Positions 1-6,184 of a stretch of DNA of 64,000 bases are shown here, piece after piece. Location of the stretch: assembly GCA_031414415.1 (NCBI GenBank), contig JANNVK010000192.1, positions 8,731 to 72,730 on the forward strand. Reading direction: 5' to 3'. Below the pieces are notes generated by a model. The model worked only from the letters and a program-made list of their open reading frames with translations. It did no database searches and was not told the origin of the DNA. Both the position numbers and the translations under genes were made by a program. How positions within the stretch are numbered: the stretch's first letter is position 1; each line of letters starts with the position of its first letter. Origin of the DNA: JANNVK01 sp031414415 (lineage in GTDB: Bacteria > Acidobacteriota > Blastocatellia > Pyrinomonadales > Pyrinomonadaceae).

Positions 1-254
1 GCCTCTTCGTTTCGCCAATTTTGTGGTAAATCAAAAGTAAAATTAGCAAAATCAGTTTTCGAAAAAGCTGAATTTGTAGTTTGAATTTTTGGTTTAAAAT
101 CTGCTTTTTTTTCAGGTGTTGTTGCTGGTGTTGGGGTTTGAATCAATTCAACTTCTTGATTAACATTAGTTTCAATTTTCGCCGGTTCGCCAAATCGACA
201 ACCCGCGAAAACGAAAATAATCGTTGCCGATAAAAGTAAACCTTGATATTTCAT
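1..254 (-). CDS. Lipoprotein, N-terminal part (cut by window edge)
   Basis: The reading frame opens at the ATG at 254-252 and runs off the window start, giving about 84 residues. It begins with a short hydrophobic signal peptide and a lipobox (VFAGC), so the mature protein should be lipid-anchored at Cys19. Then follow a low-complexity linker (QTPTPATTPEKK) and the beginning of a folded part ending FDLPQNWRNEE. The domain is not recognisable from this fragment. The lipoprotein call rests on the signal and lipobox only. Confidence 0.6.
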   Translation of the reverse strand, partial: MKYQGLLLSATIIFVFAGCRFGEPAKIETNVNQEVELIQTPTPATTPEKKADFKPKIQTTNSAFSKTDFANFTFDLPQNWRNEE

Positions 255-331
255 TGTGAATTTTTTTGCTTGTCCTTAATAAACAACTTAACACAAAAAA
301 ATAACGCGAACAATTGTCCGCGTTTTTTAAA

Positions 332-2020
332 CTAAGCTCTGGTTAAGTTTCGATACTTAATCCGATGCGGCTGATCGGCATCATGCCCAAGTCTCGCTTT
401 TCTATCAGCTTCATATTGGCTAAAATTTCCGTCAAAAAGCAACACTTTTGAATCACCTTCGAAAGCCAAAATATGCGTCGCGATTCTGTCTAAAAACCAT
501 CGATCATGGCTAATTACAACCGCACAACCGCCGAAATTTTCGAGTGCTTCTTCGAGTGCACGCATTGTGTTGACATCCAAATCGTTTGTCGGTTCATCGA
601 GCAATAAAACATTTGCTCCGGTTTTGAGCATTTTTGCTAAATGGACGCGATTTCTTTCTCCACCGGAAAGTTGTCCAACGCGTTTTTGCTGGTCGCTGCC
701 CGAAAAATTGAACCGCGAAACGTAAGCACGGGCGTTCATTTCTTTTTTTCCGAGAGTGACGAAATCAAGTCCATCGGAGATTTCATCAAACAAAGTTTTT
801 TCTGCATCAAGCGAATCGCGAGATTGGTCAACGTATCCGAGTTTCACGGTTTCACCGACCTTAAACGTTCCCGTATCTGGCGTATCTTGTCCGGTAATCA
901 GGCGAAACAGTGTAGTTTTTCCGGCTCCGTTTGGACCGATTACGCCGACGATTCCGCCTTTTGGCAGAGAAAATTCGAGATTTTCAAACAACAATTTATC
1001 ATCGTAACCTTTTGAAACTCCGTGTGCTTCAATCACAATATCGCCCAAACGTTCGCCAGCCGGAATATAAATTTCGAGCGTTTCATTACGTTTTTCAGAT
1101 TCCTCAGAAACAAGTTTTTCGTAATCGTTAATTCTCGCTTTCGACTTTGTGTGCCGACCTTTCGGCGACATTCTAATCCACTCGAGTTCTTTTTCGAGTG
1201 CTTTCGCACGTTTGTCCTCGCCTTTTTGTTCTGTCGCTAACCGAACTTGTTTTTGCTCAAGCCAACTCGTGTAATTTCCTTTGTATGGAATTCCTTCGCC
1301 GCGGTCGAGTTCGAGAATCCAACCCGCTACATTATCTAAGAAATATCGATCATGAGTTACGGCGATAATCGTGCCTTCATATTTTTGCAAATGAAGCTCG
1401 AGCCACGAAACTGTTTCGGCATCGAGATGATTTGTCGGTTCATCAAGCAACAAAATATCAGGTTTTTGCAGCAGCAATCGACAAAGTGCAACACGACGTT
1501 TTTCGCCACCGCTGAGATTTTTAATGATTGTTTCCGGTGGCGGACAGCGAAGTGCGTCCATTGCCATTTCAAGCCGCGAATCTAAATCCCAAGCGTCGAA
1601 ATGATCGAGTTTTTCTTGAACTTCGCCTTGTCGTGCCAGCAATTTGTCCATCTCATCATCGGTCATTGGTTCGGCAAATTTCATATTAATTTGCTCAAAT
1701 TCCGCGAGATAATCGACGACTTCCTGCACGGCTTCTTCGACAATTTGCTTGACGGTTTTGTTATCGTCAAGCTTCGGTTCTTGCTCTAAATAACCGACTG
1801 AATAACCTTGTGAAAAAACAATTTCGCCATTAAATTCTTTGTCGGTTCCGGCAATTAAACGAAGCAAACTCGATTTTCCAGAGCCATTCAGCCCGAGAAC
1901 ACCGATTTTCGCACCGTAAAAAAAAGAAAGGTAAATGTCTTTCAGCACAGGTTTTTTATCATAAAACTTGCTGACTTTGACCATCGAAAAAATGATTTTA
2001 TTTGGTTCTGCGTTGCTCAT
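332..2020 (-). CDS. ettA: Energy-dependent translational throttle protein EttA (ABC-F ATPase)
   Basis: The protein has 562 residues with two ABC ATPase domains in tandem and no membrane part, the ABC-F layout. The first Walker A is GLNGSGKSS near residues 43-51, followed by signature LSGGEKRR and Walker B LLLLDEPTNHLD. The second half has GPNGAGKTT, LSGGERNR and LLLDEPTNDLD. Opening residues (NKIIFSMVKVSKFYDKKPVLKDI) and length match EttA, which binds the ribosomal E site and gates the first elongation cycles according to ATP/ADP. The frame extends 30 codons upstream, but the ATG at 2020 matches the family start. It is monocistronic, with a palindromic repeat block upstream. Confidence 0.95.
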   Translation of the reverse strand: MSNAEPNKIIFSMVKVSKFYDKKPVLKDIYLSFFYGAKIGVLGLNGSGKSSLLRLIAGTDKEFNGEIVFSQGYSVGYLEQEPKLDDNKTVKQIVEEAVQEVVDYLAEFEQINMKFAEPMTDDEMDKLLARQGEVQEKLDHFDAWDLDSRLEMAMDALRCPPPETIIKNLSGGEKRRVALCRLLLQKPDILLLDEPTNHLDAETVSWLELHLQKYEGTIIAVTHDRYFLDNVAGWILELDRGEGIPYKGNYTSWLEQKQVRLATEQKGEDKRAKALEKELEWIRMSPKGRHTKSKARINDYEKLVSEESEKRNETLEIYIPAGERLGDIVIEAHGVSKGYDDKLLFENLEFSLPKGGIVGVIGPNGAGKTTLFRLITGQDTPDTGTFKVGETVKLGYVDQSRDSLDAEKTLFDEISDGLDFVTLGKKEMNARAYVSRFNFSGSDQQKRVGQLSGGERNRVHLAKMLKTGANVLLLDEPTNDLDVNTMRALEEALENFGGCAVVISHDRWFLDRIATHILAFEGDSKVLLFDGNFSQYEADRKARLGHDADQPHRIKYRNLTRA

Positions 2021-2087
2021 AAAAACTAAGATTGTAACAAAAGGTTGGCTTTGGCGAAAAAGTGAAAGTGCGAAAAGTCTTATTTTA

Positions 2088-2293
2088 GCCGATGTAATCG
2101 GCGACAGCATAAAGCCTAGTGTGGAGCTTTGCGGAACACTAGGTTAGTTTTGTTAATAAATTGAAGCTATCGTAGATTGCGACAGGAAACAAATTTGTCA
2201 GTTTCTGTCGCCCGTTTAAACGGGCTTATTAAAAATTAAACAATTTCCTAGCTCTCTCGAGCTAGGCTTTATGCTGTCGCCATTTACAATGGC
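2088..2293. repeat. Compound palindromic element, copy A
   Basis: About 200 bases between ettA and the hydrolase are made of hairpins in mirror order. On the left, GCCGATGTAATCGGC is followed by linker GACAGCATAAAG and a CCTAG…CTAGG hairpin. On the right, a CCTAGCTC…GAGCTAGG hairpin is followed by linker CTTTATGCTGTC and GCCATTTACAATGGC. The two linkers are exact reverse complements. In the middle are a GACAGGAAAC…GTTTCTGTC stem and a CCCGTTTAAACGGG palindrome. Related copies lie at 8860-9034, 45744-45950 and 59457-59639. Confidence 0.8.
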
Positions 2294-2337
2294 TTAAGAA
2301 TGAAACTGTCATCTGCCGACTGAAATGCCAACTAATA

Positions 2338-3381
2338 TCACGGACAAACCGTTCCAAAATCTGCAAATGTGCATTTCGCACTCCACAGAAAATTTGGAGC
2401 TGTCAACGAATTAACAATTGGTAAATCGGTTGTTTCAAGCGGAGAAATTTTACGATTTCCAAAAGTTCCACGCCAGCGACCCATATTTGCATCAACGCCG
2501 AACGCAACGTTTTTTGCCGTTAAATTACCGGTAAAAGTATATGCGGAAATTGCGTGAAGTCGTCGCCAAATTCCCCACGCATCATACGCATCTATGACCG
2601 CAACCGTCTGACCTAAACCGTCAGTGACAGGCACGCTGTGTCCACTTTCAAGCGAACAAGTTGTTTGCGAACGACGAATTACTTGCCATTTTCGCTCAGT
2701 AATTTGCGGCAGCTTATTCCAAATATCGTTTTGCGAAATAAGATGCTGATTCGTTAAATCGTCCCAATAAACCTGCACAATCATTTTTGTTGAAGAGGGA
2801 ATTTGGTCAAGATTTGTTCCCCAATTATACCAAGCAGCCATGATAAAAAGAAACATTCCATTCGTTCCCCAACCTTGCCCGAGTCCGCGTCTCGCCATTT
2901 CGGGCGATGCACCTGCACCGTAAGAATGTCCGGCAAATCCGACTTTGGTTAAATCCATAATCGCAATATTTTGCTGAGTTGCAGCGAGAAATCCGCCCCA
3001 AAGTTGGTTGTAACGAACGGCGTGAGTCGTAATTAAGCTGGCTGTATATGGTGAAAAAACAACGATATAGCCATTTGAAGCGAGTTGTCGCATCAATGTT
3101 TCGTAAAATAGATAACTTGTTCCACCAAATCCATGAGCGAAAAAAACAACCGGAACTTTGTTTTGAGCCGTGGCGTTGTTCGGAATAAAAACCGAAATCG
3201 GTGCAGGTGCATTTGCGTCCGGATTTGCGATAATTTGTCGCGTCACGGTAAATTGTCCAACACTTCCATATTCACCCGCGAGTGGCAAAGTTGTCACTTT
3301 ATTTGCGGTGCATTGCTGAATTTGTGCAGAAAGTTGCAACGAACCAAACATTAAAAAGCCAATCAACACAACGATTTTCAT
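2338..3381 (-). CDS. Secreted alpha/beta hydrolase (dienelactone-hydrolase/esterase type)
   Basis: The protein has 347 residues with a cleavable signal peptide (hydrophobic 3-18, SAQ cleavage near residue 20). The fold is marked by the oxyanion motif HGFGG at about 83-87 and the nucleophile elbow GHSYG at 151-155. A candidate catalytic His lies in SGHSVPVTD around 247. This layout resembles exported platelet-activating-factor acetylhydrolase-like or polyester-hydrolase-like esterases; the substrate cannot be read from sequence. Its ATG overlaps the TGA of the upstream cupin gene (ATGA), so the two are probably co-translated. Confidence 0.8.
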   Translation of the reverse strand: MKIVVLIGFLMFGSLQLSAQIQQCTANKVTTLPLAGEYGSVGQFTVTRQIIANPDANAPAPISVFIPNNATAQNKVPVVFFAHGFGGTSYLFYETLMRQLASNGYIVVFSPYTASLITTHAVRYNQLWGGFLAATQQNIAIMDLTKVGFAGHSYGAGASPEMARRGLGQGWGTNGMFLFIMAAWYNWGTNLDQIPSSTKMIVQVYWDDLTNQHLISQNDIWNKLPQITERKWQVIRRSQTTCSLESGHSVPVTDGLGQTVAVIDAYDAWGIWRRLHAISAYTFTGNLTAKNVAFGVDANMGRWRGTFGNRKISPLETTDLPIVNSLTAPNFLWSAKCTFADFGTVCP

Positions 3382-3689
3382 AATTTTTCACCAACCATAT
3401 AATCAGCCGCTTCTTCACCGATAACTCGCATCGAATAATAAGTGTTTGCCGGAATAAAATCGCGATCGCCAACTTCGAGAATGTAAGTTTCGCCTGTTTT
3501 CGAAAATGTAATTTCCAAACTTCCGCTCACAATCCAATGCGTCCGATTCTGAAAGTGCATATGCGAACCATAGCATTTCTCGGGTGCATCAAACCATTGG
3601 CAAACCATATAACCTTCATTATTTAACAACATTCGCAACATTGCGGGATTTGGTCTATTTGCTTCCGACCATTTTTTAATTTCACTCAT
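3378..3689 (-). CDS. Small cupin-domain protein
   Basis: Using the ATG at 3689 (MSEIKKWSEANRP) the product has 103 residues and is one cupin barrel. Cupin motif 1 is recognisable as GSHMHFQNRTHWIVSGSLEI, with metal-binding His and Glu positions only partly conserved; motif 2 is EVGDRDFIPANTYYS. Cytoplasmic, no signal. The longer open frame upstream is AT-rich and does not look coding. The stop overlaps the start of the secreted hydrolase, so the pair forms a two-gene operon. The ligand or reaction is unknown. Confidence 0.75.
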   Translation of the reverse strand: MSEIKKWSEANRPNPAMLRMLLNNEGYMVCQWFDAPEKCYGSHMHFQNRTHWIVSGSLEITFSKTGETYILEVGDRDFIPANTYYSMRVIGEEAADYMVGEKL

Positions 3690-3832
3690 AATTCTAATAT
3701 CTTGCCACGATTTGATGACAAAAAACAAAAAATTTTTTTGATTGTGAGAGTTTAAAAAGTGTAACAATCGCAGACACACAGAAATAAAAATAGTTTTTAA
3801 TGAGAATTGTTCAGATAAATAAGGTGAAAAAT

Positions 3833-3991
3833 ATGTCGATAAACTACTTAATATCAACCGCAATCAACTTTTTATTAAACCTTGCCGGCGGCGTTTCAAT
3901 TTTTGCCAACGCATCAGGATTGTTTAATTTTATATCGCATTCAAACAGATTTAGAAACAACTTATTCGAACGATTTGAGGAAAAACCATGA
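3833..3991 (+). CDS. Small hypothetical protein (doubtful)
   Basis: An ATG at 3833 preceded by AAGGTG opens a 52-residue frame (MSINYLISTAINFLLNLAGG…) with a hydrophobic first half and basic/acidic end. Its TGA overlaps the ATG of the next tiny frame at 3988. No family is recognised. It could be the remains of a longer exported protein lost when the TA block was built; coding status is uncertain. Confidence 0.3.
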   Translation: MSINYLISTAINFLLNLAGGVSIFANASGLFNFISHSNRFRNNLFERFEEKP

Positions 3992-4068
3992 AATTTATAT
4001 CGAAACTACTTTTAATTTTAATATTCTCTAAAATCCTTGAATTCAAGTATGTTATTATCAGATTTTAA
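3988..4068 (+). pseudogene. Truncated signal-peptide stub
   Basis: A 26-codon frame starting with MKFISKLLLILIFS looks like the first half of a signal peptide and then ends. It overlaps the start of the DUF4160 relic in another frame. The likely reading is an exported-protein gene cut off at the left border of the TA block; this is inference from one short hydrophobic start. Confidence 0.3.
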
Positions 4069-4345
4069 TAAAATTAAGCCAATAATTTCAATGTTTTACG
4101 GAGTGATTATACAAATGTTTTTCTTCGATGGAGAAAGACATAATCTTCCGCACATTCACGCTAAATATGCTGGATTTACCGCTTCAATTTCGATTGAAAC
4201 AGGCGAAGTTTTAGCGGGAGAAATTCCGAGAAAATAATTAAAATTGGTTGAGGCTTGGATTGAAATTCACGAAGACGAACTAATGGCAAATTGGGAACTT
4301 GCACTCGAAGGAAATCAAGTTTTCAAGATTGAGCCATTAAAATAA
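4049..4345 (+). pseudogene. DUF4160 protein, interrupted by in-frame TAA
   Basis: The N-terminal part has the DUF4160 core (ISMFYGVII…HNLPHIHAKYAG…SIETGEVLAGEIPRK). It is stopped by TAA at 4235-4237. The same frame continues without a further stop to 4345, encoding LKLVEAWIEIHEDELMANWE, the normal end of the family. A family alignment would expect Gln at the stop, so CAA to TAA is the simplest change. DUF4160 usually sits directly before DUF2442, as here, and the pair is regarded as a probable TA-like module. Only one mutation separates it from a full-length gene. Confidence 0.75.
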
Positions 4346-4351
4346 ATCATT

Positions 4352-4594
4352 ATGCTGCAAAGTATTACAGAATTTGAAATTTTACCCGAACATAAAATAA
4401 AAATCGTCCTTTCAAACGGTAAACACGGCATTTTTGATGTAAAACCATATTTGGACAAAGGCATTTTTACCGAGCTGAAAGATTATAATTATTTCCGCAA
4501 TGCCCACATTGAATATGGCACAATCACCTGGCAAAACGGACAAGATTTTAGCCTAAATACGATTGAGTGTTTGATGCAAATGAGTTTCAAATAA
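4352..4594 (+). CDS. DUF2442 protein, partner of DUF4160
   Basis: An 80-residue intact protein with the DUF2442 pattern: LSNGKHGIFDVKPYLDKGIFTEL then FRNAHIEYGTITWQNGQDFSLNTIEC. It follows the DUF4160 relic by seven bases in the same direction. DUF2442 proteins are small beta-rich proteins often annotated as antitoxin-like. Its 3' end occurs again as decayed fragments at 5251-5343 and 6057-6158, in the same orientation. Confidence 0.8.
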   Translation: MLQSITEFEILPEHKIKIVLSNGKHGIFDVKPYLDKGIFTELKDYNYFRNAHIEYGTITWQNGQDFSLNTIECLMQMSFK

Positions 4595-4644
4595 CTCGAA
4601 ACTTTTTAGACAAAAACACGCTACATTATGTTAAAATTTTGATT

Positions 4645-4863
4645 ATGAAAATGAATTCTATAGAAATAAATCCGAACAAAGTAAGCGGAACGCCTGTGTT
4701 TGCAGGAACTCGCGTGCCGATTCAAAATTTATTCGATTATGTTGAAGGTGGCGAAACATTAGAAGATTTTCTCGAAGGTTTTCCGCCAGTTACACGCGAG
4801 CGAGCGATTTCCGTGCTTGAGCAAGCCAAAAATTCTTTGATTAAGGAAGCCTCAAATAATTGA
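4645..4863 (+). CDS. DUF433 antitoxin-like protein
   Basis: A 72-residue protein with the DUF433 hallmark NKVSGTPVFAGTRVPIQNLFDYVEGGETLEDFLEGFPPVTRERAISVL, a small helix-turn-helix-like fold. The ATG at 4645 was chosen; 4651 is also possible. DUF433 genes are generally found directly before DUF5615 PIN-like genes and are thought to act as the antitoxin. Here the TGA overlaps the TTG start of that partner by four bases (TTGA), giving tight translational coupling. A second pair lies at 37912-38471. Confidence 0.85.
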   Translation: MKMNSIEINPNKVSGTPVFAGTRVPIQNLFDYVEGGETLEDFLEGFPPVTRERAISVLEQAKNSLIKEASNN

Positions 4864-5135
4864 AGATTTTACTTGACCACAATCTTGACCGCCGACTCAA
4901 AAATCATCTCACAGAATACGATGTTGCAACCACACAAGAACAAGGTTGGGCTGACGTTCTCAATGGCAAATTGCTTTTGCTCGCCGAAGAAAACGAATTT
5001 GAAGTAATGCTCACCACCGATTCAAATATCAAAGCACAACAAAATATGTCGAATCGGAAAATTGCGATTTTGGTTTTACGAGCCTTTAACAATCGCTTGA
5101 AAACTCATATTGAAATGCTCGAAGATATTCATTGA
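4860..5135 (+). CDS. DUF5615 PIN-like toxin, probably C-terminally truncated
   Basis: Starts with TTG at 4860 (MKILLDHNLDRRLKNHL), where LLDHNL carries the conserved acidic residue of the PIN-like fold. A second acidic patch is TTDSNIKAQQN. The frame ends with TGA at 5133-5135 after MLEDIH. The same frame then reads GLSEINSGEIIEIFHKD and more to a TAA at 5208-5210, which resembles the usual DUF5615 C-terminus (…GEVIEI). So the TGA looks premature, perhaps CGA to TGA. The catalytic core is still encoded; whether the shortened toxin works is unknown. Confidence 0.75.
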   Translation: MKILLDHNLDRRLKNHLTEYDVATTQEQGWADVLNGKLLLLAEENEFEVMLTTDSNIKAQQNMSNRKIAILVLRAFNNRLKTHIEMLEDIH

Positions 5136-5250
5136 GGATTGTCTGAAATCAATTCGGGCGAAATTATTGAGATTTTTCACAAAGATGTGAGCTATAAAAT
5201 GAAATATTAAACCTGAGACACGCTCCTTAACATTCGCGTTTCTGCCTTGA

Positions 5251-5343
5251 ATTCCACATCGAATACGGGACAAACACTTGGCAAAATGGGCAAGGTTTTT
5301 TGCCCGAATACGATTGAGAGTTTGGTGGAAAATGAATTAGCTT
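5251..5343 (+). pseudogene. Decayed DUF2442 3'-end fragment, copy 2
   Basis: The bases encode FHIEYGTNTWQNGQGF, then after a one-base shift PNTIESLVENE. This follows the C-terminal part of the intact DUF2442 protein (AHIEYGTITWQNGQDF…NTIECLMQM). Only the last third of the gene is present, with a frameshift. It overlaps the 3' end of higA on the other strand and is one of three same-direction copies spaced about 0.75-0.8 kb apart. Confidence 0.75.
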
Positions 5344-5657
5344 AATTGCATTGATGAAATAAAACTCTGCGTTCTGATATTTTTCAAAACGCTTTCTTCC
5401 TTTTTCTTCGCGACAAATAAATCAAATTTCACCTGCAAATTTAACCAAAAATCTGCACTCATTCCAAAAAATTTGGCTAGACGCAACGCGGTCGAAGGCG
5501 TTACGCCGCGTTTGCCTGCAACAATTTCGTTGATTCTTTGATACGGCACTTGAATCGCATCAGCTAAATCCTTTTGCGTCAAATTCAACGGAATCAAAAA
5601 TTCTTCGCGGAGCATTTCGCCCGGATGCGTCGGCGGTCGGTCAGTCGGTATTCTCAT
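5337..5657 (-). CDS. higA: HigA-family antitoxin (XRE HTH)
   Basis: A 106-residue protein with the VapI/HigA signature PTHPGEMLREEFLIPLNLTQKDLADAIQVPYQRINEIVAGKRGVTPSTALRLAKFFGMSADFWLNLQ, a helix-turn-helix of the XRE class. It should bind and neutralise the upstream HigB ribosome-dependent endoribonuclease and repress the pair. It lies 16 bases after higB, the usual toxin-first HigBA order. The palindrome at 5978-6000 upstream of higB is a candidate operator. Confidence 0.92.
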   Translation of the reverse strand: MRIPTDRPPTHPGEMLREEFLIPLNLTQKDLADAIQVPYQRINEIVAGKRGVTPSTALRLAKFFGMSADFWLNLQVKFDLFVAKKKEESVLKNIRTQSFISSMQLS

Positions 5658-5673
5658 AATTGCCTCTCAAACT

Positions 5674-5967
5674 CTAATGATAATCAACAATTTCAACTTG
5701 GCTTGCGTCGGTTTCATTCCAAGTAAAACAGATACGATATTGGTCATTTATTCTGATGCTGTATTGCCCGATTCGGTCTGCTTTCAAGGCTTCGAGTCGA
5801 TTTCCCGGCGGAACCCGCAAATCATCAAGCGAAACCGAAGCATCAATTTGGTCTAATTTGCGAACCGCAATATTCCATAAATTTCGCGGCAAAAGCCTTC
5901 TTGCGTCAGAAGTATTTTTGCCATTGTAAATATCTTCGGTTGCTTGATTCGCAAAAGACAATATCAT
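5674..5967 (-). CDS. higB: HigB-family toxin
   Basis: A 97-residue intact protein of the RelE/HigB superfamily. Diagnostic parts are LPRNLWNIAVRKLDQIDASVSLDDLRVPPGNRLEALKADRIGQYSIRINDQYRICFTW and the C-terminal VEIVDYH. The family cleaves mRNA on translating ribosomes. The start MILSFANQATEDIYNG matches family starts. It is flanked on both sides by decayed DUF2442 fragments, indicating a cassette-like insertion. This is one of the few undamaged toxin genes in the block. Confidence 0.92.
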   Translation of the reverse strand: MILSFANQATEDIYNGKNTSDARRLLPRNLWNIAVRKLDQIDASVSLDDLRVPPGNRLEALKADRIGQYSIRINDQYRICFTWNETDASQVEIVDYH

Positions 5968-5977
5968 CTAAAAACAT

Positions 5978-6000
5978 AATAGCACGGATGTCGTGCTATT
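5978..6000. promoter_or_regulatory. Palindrome upstream of higB (candidate HigA operator)
   Basis: AATAGCACG and CGTGCTATT form a perfect 9-bp inverted repeat around GATGT, ten bases before the higB start. The position suits autoregulation by HigA. It could also be a stray hairpin of the dispersed palindrome families of this genome. Confidence 0.45.
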
Positions 6001-6056
6001 AGAAATATAAAAAAGCCCGAAGCGTGAAAACTTCAGACAATCCAAATTTAGAAATC

Positions 6057-6158
6057 ATTTTATTTCCGCAATGCCAACATCGAAACGGAACAATCACACG
6101 AAAAACGGACAAGATTCTAGCCCGAATACGAGGGAGAGTCTGATGGAATTGAGTTAGA
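6057..6158 (+). pseudogene. Decayed DUF2442 3'-end fragment, copy 3
   Basis: The bases read FYFRNANIE and then, through small indels, match the DUF2442 end (YNYFRNAHIEYGT…NTIECLMQM). Nucleotide similarity to 4490-4590 is obvious by eye (TTATTTCCGCAATGCC is shared). It lies just upstream of higBA on the opposite strand and completes a set of three direct copies at about 4.5, 5.3 and 6.1 kb. Confidence 0.7.
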
Positions 6159-6184
6159 TTTGTTTTTGAGTTAAATTTAGAATG

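Noticed and set aside
2088..2293. Palindrome cluster as a CRISPR array
   Set aside because: Hairpins differ in sequence and spacing, there are no constant repeats with unique spacers, and no cas gene is in the window.
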